Source: Cycas panzhihuaensis (lineage: Eukaryota > Cycadophyta). From it: 64,000 nt of DNA. Location of the stretch: positions 63,805,741-63,869,740 of the forward strand of contig CM041465.1 of NCBI GenBank assembly GCA_023213395.1, in the 5' to 3' direction. Of the stretch, positions 10,593 through 26,975 are shown piece after piece; position 1 is the stretch's first letter; each line of letters starts with the position of its first letter. The notes beneath the pieces were generated by a model. That model saw nothing but the letters and a program-made list of their open reading frames with translations. It did no database searches and was not told the DNA's origin. A program made the position numbers and the translations under genes.

Positions 10593-12480
10593 GTAGTGAC
10601 CATGGTGGAGAACTGCGAAAATGTTAGCATGGCTATGCTGAGTTTCCTGGAGATCATGAGCAAGGAGGATAGAGGAGTCCTACGAAGATGCAGGTTGTTG
10701 AAGGTGTTGAGGACACCTTAATATATGTTAGATTAGAGACTGCTAGTGGATATAATATCACATTGGGACAGGTGGAGGCATGTGTTCCATCTGCCCCAAG
10801 TAGGGGATGTTATGGTGATGCCTAGGGACATTCGGCGGATCCTTAAAGTGCTAGCGATAGGGAGACCAGCCTCGCTAGGAGCATTGCCTAGCAGCGAGGC
10901 GGCCCATCGAGAGGCGGCCATATTTTTTGCAGGCTAGGGCAGGTGGGAGAGGCGAGGAGTGCCTCTACAGAGTATGGTACTATCTAGAGTTCCTTACGTG
11001 AGGAAACTCATCACATTATGCATTCTGTTCCAGATTTCCTAGAAACAGAACTATAGGGATATTCCAGGAGGCTGGATGGATGTTGTACGGAGATGCGAGG
11101 TTGGGGAATGCCTAGATTGGGCCACCGTCATAGCAGCAAACCTTGTCGCTCAGCTAGATACTATCAAGGTGACAGGCAAAGGTGGACTGTCATATAGCAC
11201 GCTATTGCAGTGCTGGTTCTTTAATCATTTTACAGTGTTGGCACCATCAGGGGGACCACACCCCATATCAGAGTGGACACCCATGGTGTATAGATGGTAG
11301 ACCCAATTTAGGGAGTAGAGGACCAAGCACACATCAGGAGATCCATAGATGCCACGTCACTAGATCTCTTTACCATGATTGACTACACCTCATATCCCTA
11401 CAGATCAACAAGATGGGACAGTGATGAGGAGGCAAGAGAGATAGGGGCTACCCCTAGAGACAATGATGGCACTCATGGGGGAGATAAAGGTGATGGGGCC
11501 GGCCTATCGTGAGCTATAGAGGAGGCAGGTCCATCAGGGACTACTGAGGAGATGAGGGGGCCTGTGACATAAGCCCAGAGGTTGAGGATCATGGAGAGAC
11601 CCAGGGGGATAGCTCCACTAGCAAAGAGAGTGACACAAGGTCCAGCAGCAGAGACAGTGCCAGAGGAGGTGCCAGAGGAGGAGCCACTAGCAGCTGGTGG
11701 AGAGCCAGGGGCAGGGGCCATCACACGGGTAGAGGAGCCAGCGACCACAGCAGGTGAGGCCTTACTCTCCTTATTGTTTGATAGCCAGATAGATAGTTTG
11801 ATTTGGTTTTGTTTTTGGTATGCAGCTAGATACATACTGATATATGGCATGTTGGGTTTGCAGGTATCGATGAGATCCAACGGTTGGTGGAGGCCATGAT
11901 AAGGGAAATGTTCCCTTAGGTATATGCAGAGGGGCAATCGCCCATCCAGGCTAAAGGATGCACCCAGATCGGCAGGTGCCCATATGGTAGCATTCACCCC
12001 ATTGGTGAGGGCGAGAGATATATTGGCTATAGAGTCCCAAGAGTACGTAGCATTCAGGGGACAGATGCAACGAGAGCTAGATGAGACTCGAGGTGAGCGA
12101 GATACATTATGGATTCGCGTATAGGCACTAGAGGCTCAGAGAGGAGCCAGAGGGGATATAGAGAGCCATATCCGGGTGATAGTGCTAGAGGAGAGACTCT
12201 AGGGATGGAGGAGAGGCTTCACCTCATAGAGACGAAGCAAGATCGTATCCAAGTATGATACGATTGACTAGTCGAGGACATGGCAGCATCGAGGTCAGCA
12301 CGAAGCAGGACATAAACCCATACAACAATAACAATCCCAAGGAGGCCATGAGACGAGGGGAACAAGGCAGGGAGCTCACCGAGACTTAGGAGGAGTCTCA
12401 GAGGGATGTGGTCCCCAGGAGAGGGATCACACTGATCAGGAGATGATACCCCATGAATAGGACGGCACTAGGATAGTACT
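10593..12480 (+). pseudogene. Plant mobile domain (PMD)-like ORF, antisense in T2
   Basis: The plus strand, opposite to the retroelement. After the acceptor-like CTGCAG (10587-10592) the frame reads through FLEIMSKEDRGVLRRC, then DIISHWDRWRHVFHLP and VGDVMVMPRDIRRILKV. This matches the PMD pattern of leucine-rich LL-x-x-x-x-x-x-W, then HVFHLP-x-GE and DI-x-x-IL. It continues into CLDWATVIAANL and a QCWFFNHF block, then an acidic stretch RWDSDEEAREIG (about 11410-11440), a Pro/Ala/Glu-rich part and a short Arg/Glu-rich, coiled-coil-like part near 12070-12210. Stops and frameshifts break it (for example after 10936 and 11299). PMD proteins such as MAIN and MAIL1 are nuclear, and PMDs also occur in transposons. 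Homologues are at 33351-34214, 29700-29935 plus 38336-39770, and 63458-64000. Confidence 0.65.
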
Positions 12481-13200
12481 CATGTATCTGATTTTTGACA
12501 GGGAAAAGCACAGGCCTCTAGGGGGTCATATATATAGAGTCATATAATTGTACCCCTCTTGCAAGGACACCAGCTTCCCATATGTACGATATGATATGAT
12601 TTTGATGTATATATATAGATAGGGTAATTAGCGCCGTAATTTGATATGTATGTTTTGTTATGTATGTTTTCTTTGAGATGTTTATTTGAGATGCACGTAT
12701 TTCCTTCCATGCATGGCCATATATCTAACGGGAGCACACATGACCACCATGAGTAGAGGTGTGGGGTTAGGAAATAGGGTGACATGCATGTCCATAGAGG
12801 AGCATAGTAGGATATATGAAGGAAATACTGAGCGAGAGGGGGAGTAACGATACTCCAGAGCATCATCCTAACTAGGGGATGCCCAAATAGGAGGACAAAA
12901 GTCCCAAAAGAACATGGGAACACGGGTTCTGCGGGAGGAACCAGAAAGAGACGGGAGAGGCCATCCCAAGTTGTCATTCCACCCGTGGCTAGGAGAAATG
13001 AGAATAACTTAAGATGGTAGTTTAGGCTCATTTCAGAGCATAAAGAGAGAAAGAGGTGTGCCTAGACCCCATAGGGGTAGGGGTAGTCACATGCAGAATA
13101 GGAGATAGGTGATGAAGGGTAGGCCAAGTGTGGCTAGGCCTACTAGTAAACTCACTATGGTTGGAACCAGATGAGTGCAATGGACCTGGTACGTGACGGG
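12481..13200. other. T2 spacer between the PMD tail and the pol remnant
   Basis: No known domain. The minus-strand ORF 12540-13031 (163 codons) is hydrophobic and matches nothing I recognise. In T1 the equivalent interval is about 550 bp longer and contains the RNase H module (45525-45949). Confidence 0.5.
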
Positions 13201-14298
13201 TCACATGGTAAGGTTGCATCTGAGTAGGATTGGCTCTAGTCCTAGCAAGGATATAGAACATGAAGAAGAAGTGCCTCTACTAGTGGCTTGTCGATGCGGG
13301 CACCTATGTGAAACTGCTCGGGGAGGCCGAGAAGGTGAAATAAGTGGCTGGTTCAGGACCAATAGCTCAGGAGCCAATGTGGAATGAAGAGGAGTAGGAA
13401 TATCCAATCGAGATATCCCCCTGGGTGCTCGTGAAACCATGGTGACATGTCGAGGAGAGCGCTTATAACCCTTGCTATCTGACTTGGAATCACCCGTGAT
13501 GGCTAAGTAACCGTAACCACCTACACTAATAGGGGCGAACCTAACTAGGTTTAGCTCATGACATAGCATAGGGTCTGACTGATGAAGGTCAGTCTCCTGA
13601 AATAAAGGTCCCACAGAAGGGGTGGCCTCCTCGGGATCACTATCTTCATCATCGAAGATAGCCTGGCAGGTTTGATGAGAGGTGTGAGATGGCATAGGCT
13701 CATGGGCGACAACTTTAACTCATCCTTCATGGATAAATTTAAGTTGCCCCCAACACATGGAGCAGATTGCTCCCATTTGGTCAAGCCATGGTCAGCCCAG
13801 TAAGAGGTTGTACTCCACATCCATATCGAGTACAACAACTTTGACAGAAATGGTCTTTCCTCCTAAGGCGAGGAAAAGGGAGACTATCCCTAAAGGGGAC
13901 TTCTCAGTCCCATCATAGCCTTAGCATTTCCAAGGGACAGACTCAAGAGTTACTATGCTTAGCTCCTTGAGCATACGTGTAGGTATATCATTAACCGAAG
14001 AGCCATTATCTACAATGGTCCTCTTTATGATAAAATCAGGAGTGTCAATAGTAATGGCGAATGGGTAATGCAAAAGCTTCTCCCGCTTACTGGGAGATGG
14101 GATATCTCTGGGATTAAATGAGATGACAGGTGGTCCATGGGAGGTAGCACCTACTATATGGATGAAAGCATCCTGTTGGCTAAGAGCTTCAAGAAGAAGA
14201 GCATGCTGCTCACGGTAGCTTCTCAAGACATCCATCAAGGACATCCCTGCAACGACGGTGTGGAGCTCATCAATGATAGAGAAGGGCTTCCCCTTCAT
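13201..14298 (-). pseudogene. Retropepsin (protease) region of T2
   Basis: The ORF 13921-14298 ends in a retropepsin start: TIVDNGSSVNDIP, where the usual active site is D-[ST]-G; here it is DNGSS. Reading on past stops in the same direction come GYDG (substrate-flap-like region), LGIVSLFLALGGK, VVVLDMDVEYNLLLG and PWLDQMGA, the usual second half of a Ty3/gypsy protease. After this, ORF 13201-13695 (starting near DEDSDPEEA) holds no reverse transcriptase motif. The T1 counterpart is at 46540-47200. Stops at about 13920 and 13780 break the frame. Confidence 0.75.
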
Positions 14299-14399
14299 AG
14301 GTTAGGTAAGCACCCTTCAAAAATTGTAATGGCCAGGGTGTACGAGAGTAGTCTTGGGAAGCACAGGGGGTTCCAAAAGAGAAGTTTTCAGAAGAGGAT

Positions 14400-16700
14400 C
14401 AAGGTAAGATATAGATGAAGAGGCACTAACTACCTCTTTAGCGGCTTGAGACTAGGTTAAGACATACAACAGAGTGGTCTCAAGCAATTGGACAACCTTC
14501 TTTCCTTTATTCCAGGATCATGAAGGTGAAGGAGCACGACAGTCAGGGGAACACGAGGAGGATGTTGAATCTCGCACACCCTTCCCTCTACCATACAAAG
14601 GGAGAGAAATAGAGGATCTACCTTGGTTTTAATTATTTCTTTCTTAGGCATCGTGATCATGCTCCCCATGTTTAAGAAATAGATCCTTATGGATGCGTTG
14701 ATCGAGATTGGGCCTCGAGGCCGCCTGGGAGACAAATCACATTGTGGGGCATCATGAGGGTGTTGCACTCGACAATGCAAGTCATCATGGAAGCACTCCC
14801 CGTGGATGGAATACCACTTCTTCTCAAGCAAAGGATCTACGTTCCTTGCTTGAGAAGGCTGGGTATTAATCCCCATGGGAGGAGCGGCTTGAGAAGCCTA
14901 TTAAATTTGTTTGTTAGAAGTTGGAGATGAATGGGCTTGAAGTTTAAGCTCCTTCATCATATGTTTGAATGAACGTATGGTGAAAGTAAGGAGGTCTAAG
15001 GTCTTCTCAGTCGAGTGAGAAGTAGACCTGGTGGGTTGTGAAGGTTTAGTTTCCTTGGTTGAGGGAGGTGCCTCATGATGTTGTGAGGGCTTGAGAGGCC
15101 TCTTAAGTCTGGCTTGGATCTCAATAGCCTTTAACGCTAAACACTTTGCAATCACAGAGTCGCATGTAGTTGCCCCCATTTTAAGGACTTCCACATGTAC
15201 TTCGAGGTGAAGTGCATTAACGAAAAGTTCTCTCTTCAGCTCCTTAGGCAACGTGGCCTTAGTGGAGTGAAGAAGGTCATGGAATCATCGCATAAAGTTA
15301 CAATTCATTTCATCATGACCTCGTTTGAGTGAAAGGAGAGATTTCATTCTGCTTTCGAAAGGACGAGCTACATCAAAGTAGTTGATGAATTCATCTACCA
15401 ATTACTAGAATGAAAAGACAGAGTGGGCAGGGAGGCAATAAAACCACTTAAGGGCATTGCCCTATAAAGATCATGGAAATAGCTTCATCAATATATGGTC
15501 ATAAACCTAGTAATCTATACATGCCATAGAAAAACTACGCACATGTTCTACTGGGTCTTGCGAGGAAGTTCCATCAAATTTAGGAACTTCTAGAGGATGA
15601 GGCAGCAGATTAGTTCTTAATGCCTCAATAGATAGTGGTGTTGATCTATAATCCATGAAGGGACGCACCCTTGCCTAGATTGTAGGATCAACAAATGATG
15701 TAGTAGGTAGTGAGCAAGGAATGGATGGGGGTGGCAAACCCATCCCTCCTTAAGGAAATGCCCCTTGTTGAAAGGGGGCTTGAGGATAAGCACCTTGAAA
15801 GGGAGTTGGGTTCCCTTGCAAAGGCATAGCGAAAGGAGCTATGCTAGATGGCAGAAAAGGAGGGTGTGGAACCGAGTTTTTCCCATATGGGCCACCTGTA
15901 GGTGGGGCAATCCCATATGGGTGTAGTGGGTCCACCCCATAAGCTGGGAGGTGGTTCCCTTTACCCTGCCCCCAAGGTTGAGAAGTGTAACCTGGGGGTA
16001 TGTAAAAGGAAGGACCAACATGTTGGTTTTGGGAATATATAGGAGTAGGTCCTACGTGACTAGCGGCTGAAGAGCTAGTAGGACCCATGGACCTACTAGG
16101 GAGCGCATGTGCCACATTAGGGGATGACACATTATCCTGACTAGGAAAGGGTATGCTAACCCCCAACTGAGAGAAAGACATACCATGGGAGGGTCCTAAA
16201 GAACTAGGACCCTAGTGAGGGATAGAAAGTGCAACATTCGTCTCTATGGTTGGTGTAGGAAAGGAGCAGGATGAATGTGTAGGAATAAAAAGGTTACCGG
16301 CAGTAGGAGGAGCAGGTGCGGATGAAGAAGGTGGCAAAGGAGCGGATAAAGAGGACGCTCCACCACGCAGAATATCTTCAAACCACCTGGGATGCGATTG
16401 AAGGTGAGTCACTCGAAAGCACTCACTAATAACTTCAATCACGTTGGCGGGAGGGGTATCCACGTGACCATAAGAGGTGGATAGGACCTCGAATGACATG
16501 GACCCCTTAGGGTACTCCTCGTAAGAATCACCAATCGAAGGGTGAACCTCAAGAGAAGATGAGTCTTCTACCACATGGGTAGAAGGATGGATGTCAATGG
16601 GGTGATGTTGGTCACCCGGGTAGTACATAAGATCGTCACCCTCTTAGGTGGATCCTGGAATAGACACAAGGAACTCATGAGTTCCTAAGGTGAAGGCGTA
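14400..16700 (-). pseudogene. gag of T2
   Basis: The N-terminal part (16212-16628 and 15750-16181) is rich in Pro, Ser, Gly and Tyr, with YTSQPWGQ and PHPPFLPSS repeats. From about 15640 to 15240 comes a Retrotrans_gag domain: PKFDGTSSQDPVEHV, GNALKWFYCLP, LVDEFI, FESRMKSLLSLKRG. Then KELKRELFVNAL (15251 downward) and a basic linker. A single knuckle near 14770-14830 reads YSIHGECFHDDLHC, keeping the His and last Cys of a CCHC-like motif but lacking the first Cys. Stops separate the four segments. T1 has the same gag, split by copia B (47600-48697 and 56267-57540). Confidence 0.75.
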
Positions 16701-16967
16701 ATACACCCAGTCAGAAGGATAGCCCTCCATTGTTGAATCAGATTCTGATGATGGAAGTGGGTGATATGAAGGGTCTTCTAACAAAGGTGGTAAACCTCGT
16801 AAATGACATGAGAAACATCGCATACAACACCTTTGCTAAATGTTAGAAGAAAAGGGAGTATGAAGCATGCGTTGGGGCTACCCAATGGAAAGGGAAAATA
16901 AGGAAGATTACTAGAAAGCAATAGCACTATTAGGAAGAGAAGCGAGACTAGCTTCCTTACTGGAAGA

Positions 16968-16986
16968 TCCCCAGTATGGTCACTAG
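16968..16986 (-). promoter_or_regulatory. T2 primer binding site (tRNA-Asp-like, decayed)
   Basis: One base after the 5' LTR end, the minus strand reads TAGTGACCATACTGGGGA. T1 has TAGCATCCATACTAGGGA at 57543-57560. Together they are compatible with a TGGCGCC...GGGGA primer site of the tRNA-Asp type common in Tat/Athila elements after G->A and C->T changes, but the middle does not match well. Confidence 0.45.
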
Positions 16987-19578
16987 TGGAATCACATTTA
17001 TGGGATGGTCTTCTATACTTAGAAGGATGCAACAAACTAAGGTGTGGTTGGGCTATAAATAGGACCTTAATAGCAAGAAGGAACACCACACATGGCATCC
17101 ATGCACCTGAGCACAGATTTAGGACCCACGGATGGTGCTCAATTGCCTTAGGGCAATCTCCAGAAAAGGACGAAAGGCAAGGCCTTAGGTCATCCCAAAA
17201 GAAGAGGCCCACCTACCCCTTGGATGGTCAGGAAGAGGAAGAGGGACTCTAGGAAGTTACGTCTTCTCACGGGAGGGAGAAGGCAACGTGCGAGCAAATG
17301 TATATGAGATATGATGTCCTACGTGTGGACTAGGTGGGGTGTAAGGAATGGGTGGATTACACCTAAGTCCTATCTAGACACGATATAAATAACTATAAAA
17401 AGAATTTGTAAATGCAAGAATGAGTTCTTTCCCTTTTAGTTTCTTATATGTTTTTAGCATGCGACGTGTTCATAAAAGAAACACAGTGGAAAAGGACAGA
17501 AAGGGGACAAGGAATACCTAGAAAAGAAGCATGGTTGGGATGTTGCGACCTTCCACTCTTTACACACTTGTCTACCTAAACTTGCCGCATGGGTAAGGGG
17601 CTAGCCGACGATGGTTGTCATGAACGGATGAGGGGCTACCTTACCTTCCCCAATCATGTGAAAGTAAAACAATAAAAAGAGCAACGAAAGAAAAATGAAA
17701 GCACTGCTAGCTAGAGACTAACCTTTCAAGAATTCTGCCTCCTTTGTACTTCCATTACCGCAGACCTGCCAAGCACAAAACAAAAGTTTCTTCCTCCTGA
17801 AAGAGGGGGCTACCAAATATGCCTAATATATATATGAATACAAGAAGTAGATAATAAATCAAGTTAAAGAAATATTACACTCTACTCCAAAACCTCCAAG
17901 CAAGACTCAAACCAAAGCAACACCAAACAGTGACCAAGATGAAGAAGTTAGCCTCGGAATGGCCAACTCACCCACAAGTACCTCCACGTAGCCTCAATGG
18001 GTGGGAAACTAGGATGTAATGGCTGTACGAGATAGCAAACAAAGGAGGTCATAAACCAATAAAATGGTGCATACACAAACCTAAGAGACGAAGTGCTATG
18101 GGCAGCAAATCGTCAGGTTGGGGCAAGCCAAGGATCATAAACTGACCGAGACGGGTTTGGGGGCTTATATGATGCCTAAAACTTAAGAGTACAGGTCTAA
18201 AACCAGTGTGGCAAGGGCTACCAATGCTGTTTTAGAACTGGAAATAAGCTCTTAATATCCCTGGCCCAACTCTAGAGAGAGGCATAAAGGGAAAGAGGAA
18301 GGAAGCGAAGGGTAAAACCCTTGGGGAGAAGGCCAATAAGGGGACTGATCCTACCTTTCTCCCTTCACTCGTCCTTATGCAGCCCTCTTGCATAGCCACC
18401 ATGGAGTGAGCTTATAGGAAAGGAGAGGAGAAGTACTGCAAAATGAGGAGCAACAGGCAAACTCCTATGAAATGCAAAGATAGGAGCAAGGAATGACTTA
18501 ACACTGCTTATAAAAGAAAGGAAGAAAACCAAGAAACTTAAAGGACCATTGAAGGGGTACCTTGCAACAAAAGGAAGGAGCTTGATTCTGCCAGAAATCA
18601 GGAGGAAAAGCTTGTGCCAAACAGGCCTTTCAGACCTGGGTTGAAGGGGAGGCAAACATGGATATAACTATGAGATCTTGGAGCTTGCTTGTTGAGATGC
18701 TGTGAGTATTCTTCCTCCACAATATAGACCTACAAAAAGGGAGCCTGAAGCTACTAGAGCAAGCCCTGAGAAGCAGTAGGTGTACTGTGGAAGAGGAGCC
18801 AGAGCAGAGAAGTAGATCCTGTGAAAGTTATGGAGTGAGAGTTGGAGTAGAGAGCAAGAAATGAACCAAGAAGAAGAACAAATGGCTTAGTTTTAGGGTT
18901 TTATACTCACCCCAACCCTAAACATACGTTTAGGGTTACAGTGGGGGTGAGTACCCAAGGGCACCATATGGCGATTCCATAGAAAAAGCAAGAATCACTG
19001 AGGCAGTTTTAAAAAACGAGTTTAAACAGTTGCACCACGACAAACTTCGTGGTACTGCTAAGTTTGTAGCGATGCAAGACTGAAAATCAAAATTAAGGCA
19101 AAAATGAAGCCTAGAGCCAAACTGAGGGGTGTGGAGAGGTTGGGTAGGCTGGGAGCTCATGCCCAAGTGGCTGGTAAGTTGCCAATAGAGAGAAATAAGT
19201 CTCAAGAGGGGGAGGGGGGGGGTCCTATCATACCAAGAAGGAGACTCAAGTTATGACAAGAGTGTTGACGTGAGTGGGTCGTGACCAACAGCAATGTTTG
19301 AGGAGCTGTGGGGCGTTGCGGGCAGTTGAGTGCCATATGGGGTGTATGACTCATTGAGGAGTGCCCCATGGTGGGTCGTCATAGGCCAAATAATATGCAA
19401 CACGCACAAGCAATGTGATCAAACAAAGAAGGCAATGCAATCACATAGGCGGCAAGCAAGTATGCATCAAACAACACTCTAAATAACTCTTACCAAGTGA
19501 TAGCTGAAGGTGAGAAGTATATACCTGTGCTTACCTAAGTTGACCCATCTCAAGTCCATTCCTGGTAGCCAGGAAATA
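16987..19578 (-). repeat. T2 5' LTR (2.6 kb)
   Basis: Partner of 5999-8607, in the same orientation. The TATA-like plus-strand motif is repeated at 17053-17063. It ends on the plus strand with 'aggaaata', followed at once by the right TSD copy GCTTC (19579-19583). Confidence 0.9.
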
Positions 19579-19583
19579 GCTTC

Positions 19584-20082
19584 CAAGACAATTCTAGAGT
19601 GATCTGTGCTTTTCATTCTTTGTTTAGGGCCATGAATCATAAGTAAGGTATCTTGAGAGAAGAGAGGTTGCATTATCAATTTGTATGAGAATTGATCATA
19701 ATAAGGAAGTTCTAATGGGCATACAAAGTAGGGCATGGCTTACTAGAATGTACATAAATAAATAAGCTGAGAAGGCAAGGCTCGTAGACATTATGGTAGT
19801 TAGAGCCTGCCACACTAGTGTGCCTTCTCTCTAGTCATAAGAGGGTGAGCAATATCTTATGGTATGTTCGAGTGCCCTAACTAGTTGTTCTCCTTTCTCC
19901 AGTATGGTAGATAAGGTAGAGTAATTAATTTCATAGTTGCCTTACATCACTTAGCGTATTCACTCATCTATGAGAATTGATCGTGGCTTGGTAGTGAGTT
20001 GCTCCACTCAATTCAGGGGGTTCCTTAGATATTCTTCACTCACTAGGCTAGGTTTCAAGAAATTCATATCCTCCATAAAAGG
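19584..20082. other. Spacer between T2 and T1; no gene seen
   Basis: About 500 bp that continue the T2 target site and run up to the T1 3' LTR. I recognise no domain or repeat in it. Confidence 0.6.
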
Positions 20083-20361
20083 TGAGATCACTCCTTCTAG
20101 GGGTATCTAAGATAACTCACACTAAAGGAGACTAAGCCTAGGGTGTGGGACCTAGTCTAAGGGTGTGATGGAATCCTAGGTGGCCCACATAAGGCACTCG
20201 TGCACCTTGAAGGTGTATATTTGGGAACATATAGGGATAAATCCCTTTTTCTTTTACTTAGGGTTTCTTAGAGGAAGATGCCACAATTGGATAACCCCCC
20301 TTGGTAAGGGGCTAAAGTAAAAAATAGAAGAAAGGAGAGAAAAAGAGCACATGCACGCGCA

Positions 20362-20396
<35 letters not shown>

Positions 20397-21896
20397 ATAG
20401 GCAAATAAACCCAAATATGGTAGGGTTTTATTATGATGTTGTATAGGAATAATAACAATGAAAAGGAAAACCAAAGGGGAGTGCAAAGCAAATAAAGATC
20501 TCACCCCCATTTTCTTTATCACTCTTTTCTCTATTCTTTCCTAGAAAAAGAAAGAAACATATAAAGGAATAAAGAAGGGATATAAGATAAACAAGTCAAC
20601 CTTGCTCTCTTTCCTTTTATCTCTCTTTTCTCTCCTTTTCCTAAGAATGAATGTGTATACTAATGAAAGAAAAGGAAAAAGATACAAGTAAGAGAGAAAT
20701 GAAGAAAGGGGGGAGGGTAGAGAATCATTCCCTACATGCAACCCTAAGCCTAAATATCCCTTACTTTTAATATCCCTATCGCTAAAACAAAAAGGAAAGT
20801 AAACCTGTTTCTTTTCCTACAAATAAATTTATTTTATTTTTTTATTATGTATGAAACCCTCCTCTTCTCTCTTATTTCCCTCTATGTATGATTATGCACC
20901 AAGAAAGGAGAATGATCAATAAGGAACGAAAGATCTCTTTCAAATAAATGTAGGGTAAGAATGATGGTAAGAATATTAAATAGCAAAGAGGGAGGGAAAT
21001 GAGGTGCACCTGGCTCTAGTAGTTAGTTGCTGGCATCATTCATCCTCATCTCCCTTTGTCCCACCTTCCAAATGCTCATGGTGTTGATTGAAGCATAATG
21101 ACAAGGGCTCTAATTACCTACCCCAAATAAATAAAAGCAACAGATTAAAAGTAAATGTAAGAAAAAGTAAAAGAAATATATGCAATAATAAGTACAAGAA
21201 ATAGAAAGTGCTTACCTTAATGAAGTCAACCTTCTCCAAATCCTAATGCAGCTTGAAGAGGGCTGCTCCTTCTTATACTTACAAGTTAGATCTAAAAATA
21301 AGGCTACACAACCTTTTAATAAATCTATTTGTATGGGAAAAACTTGATCAATATATGTGATTAAGAAACATGTATGTAAGCATATGTAATATATAGTGGA
21401 GTAGTAACAAAAATGAATATGAGAAAAGTAGAGGAGAAGTGTCTTAGATTGGCATGGCCTCCCCTATAAGGGTACTTTCCTTAGTTGTACTAAGGGAGAC
21501 CTCCCTAACATGTACCTACAACTTAATGAAAAAATGAATGGAAAGGAAAGTAAGGAAAGATCAAGTAAATTCAATCCTACCTTCTATTGTTACATTAAAA
21601 GGAAAGGCTACCAAATCCTAAAACCCCTACTTATACAACAAGATAATAATAAAGCAAAGAGAATAAGGTTGAGCAAGAGTCTCATAAGATGACAAACTAA
21701 GGTTGGATGGGGGATGCCCAATCCACTAGAGAAGAAGGGAGTAGTGGCCATCTAATATAGTGCTCTCCAATGGTCCTTTGCTTATACTAGGATTAATCTC
21801 CTACTACTTCACCTTAGCTCCCAAAGTGTATAAGTTGTGTTAAGGGTGCAAGGGTTATTGCAACAAAATTTTGGCAGCATTTTAATATGGATAGAA
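20083..21896 (-). repeat. T1 3' LTR, outer part
   Basis: Starts TGAGATCACTCC and matches the T1 5' LTR start at 57561 over about 740 bp (for example 'aggggtatctaagataa', and the 'cctttactt' to 'agggtttctt' stretch). It is cut at 21896 by element A and resumes at 27436. The sequence before 20083 shows no primer site, as expected for the outer edge of a 3' LTR. Confidence 0.8.
20365..20392. repeat. (GA)n microsatellite
   Basis: About 14 GA units inside the T1 3' LTR. The equivalent place in the 5' LTR (near 57826-57840) has only a short GA run. Confidence 0.9.
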
Positions 21897-22214
21897 TGTT
21901 GGGGTTCATGTTTATCACCCAACTCCCACCATTTACACATATGAAGGTAAGTAAGGTAAGGTTAAAATTACTTTAGTTAAGCATTATTTTATTATTTTTT
22001 AAATTTTAGAGATTGAGGAGGTTTCTCTCTTCCCTCAAACCATATCTTTACTGGGGTGATAAACCCTGGTGTCTTTTGACACCACCTTTATTTTGGACAT
22101 TTGTAATACTCTCTAAAAGATGGATTGAATACAAAGATTATTGTATTTATGCAACAATGATTTGATTACTTGATGTATTGCTTCACTCTATCTCCATCAT
22201 TTTGCAAACCTTCA
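21897..22214 (+). repeat. Element A 5' LTR
   Basis: Begins TGTTGGGGTTCATG and ends AAACCTTCA. It is highly similar to 27099-27430, with about a dozen base changes visible per 100 bp at most and a 14-bp or so length difference near the start. Confidence 0.92.
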
Positions 22215-22228
22215 TTTGGTATCAGAGA
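22215..22228 (+). promoter_or_regulatory. Element A primer binding site
   Basis: TTTGGTATCAGAGA directly after the 5' LTR, matching the initiator-tRNA-Met primer site except for the last base (usual TGGTATCAGAGC). Confidence 0.85.
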
Positions 22229-26384
<4,156 letters not shown>

Positions 26385-26975
26385 ATACGATTTCCTATAT
26401 TTGATGGCCTTGATTTTTCAGAATGGCATAAAATAATACAAACTTACTTTATCATAAATCATCTTTGGAGATACTTATAAGATGGATACAACTTTAATAA
26501 TAAAGAAGACATAAAAAAAAATAATGAAGCCTTAGCTATATTATTTTGCACTATAAATGATAATGTTTTTTTTTAGGTTTGTGAAATGACAACCTATAAA
26601 TCCATATGGGATACTTTAGATTCTATTTGTGGGGGAGAAACCTTCAATGTAAATGAATTTAATATTAATGTTGTTGAGCATATGAGACAGAGGTCTGAGC
26701 AAGTTGTTTATAATGAAAAGACCAAAGAAGAGAATTCAAGTCGAATGCACGATCACCTTGTTGCACATGAAGTTGATCCTCCATTTGAGAGGGAGAAACC
26801 TTATGATATAATAATTACTCACAAAATAAAGATTTTAGAAGATAAATTCAAAGTTCCAAGAGATAAAATTAGAGTTACAACCATTCATTTTCATTCAAAT
26901 CAAGCTACACCTATTTGGACTTTATTTGAACCACTCAATATTAAAGAGACACACATTACCAAAAGGATGAGGTGA
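26385..26975 (+). pseudogene. Copia-type gag fragment in element A
   Basis: In one frame: RFPIFDGLDFSEWH, NHLWRYL, NNEALAILFCTINDNVF and YKSIWDTLDSICGG. These fit the N-terminal UBN2/DUF4219-type gag of Ty1/copia elements (FDG-x-NY-x-W, EALA-x-I, A-x-x-W-D-x-L). Two in-frame stops (about 26478 and 26574) interrupt it, after which 26586-26975 is open. The C-terminal part, with no zinc knuckle, runs out about 120 bp before the 3' LTR, so the pol genes are missing rather than eroded. Confidence 0.75.

Larger units (their letters stand above)
5999..19578 (-). mobile_element. T2: complete Tat-like Ty3/gypsy derivative lacking RT and integrase
   Basis: A 13.6-kb LTR element in minus orientation, flanked by GCTTC at 5994-5998 and 19579-19583. 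Order in element orientation: 5' LTR (16987-19578), primer site, gag with a retrotransposon gag domain and a damaged CCHC motif, retropepsin, an antisense PMD ORF (10593-12480 on plus), RNase H (8963-9385), polypurine tract, 3' LTR (5999-8607). I could see no reverse transcriptase or integrase motif between protease and RNase H, so it is probably non-autonomous. The RNase H resembles the TNN-x-EY type that Tat-lineage elements acquired as a second RNase H. An extra antisense ORF is also known from Tat elements such as Grande. Assignment to Tat is an inference from these traits. Confidence 0.85.

Noticed and set aside
11473-11997. 174-codon minus-strand ORF, one of the longest in T2
   Set aside because: It is the opposite strand of the Pro/Ala/Glu-rich PMD tail and has low-complexity composition. 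The PMD frame on the plus strand explains the homology among copies.
12540-13031. 163-codon hydrophobic ORF in T2, considered as an envelope-like protein
   Set aside because: No signal peptide at a convincing start, no family motif, and the T1 equivalent does not keep the frame. I treat it as non-coding spacer.
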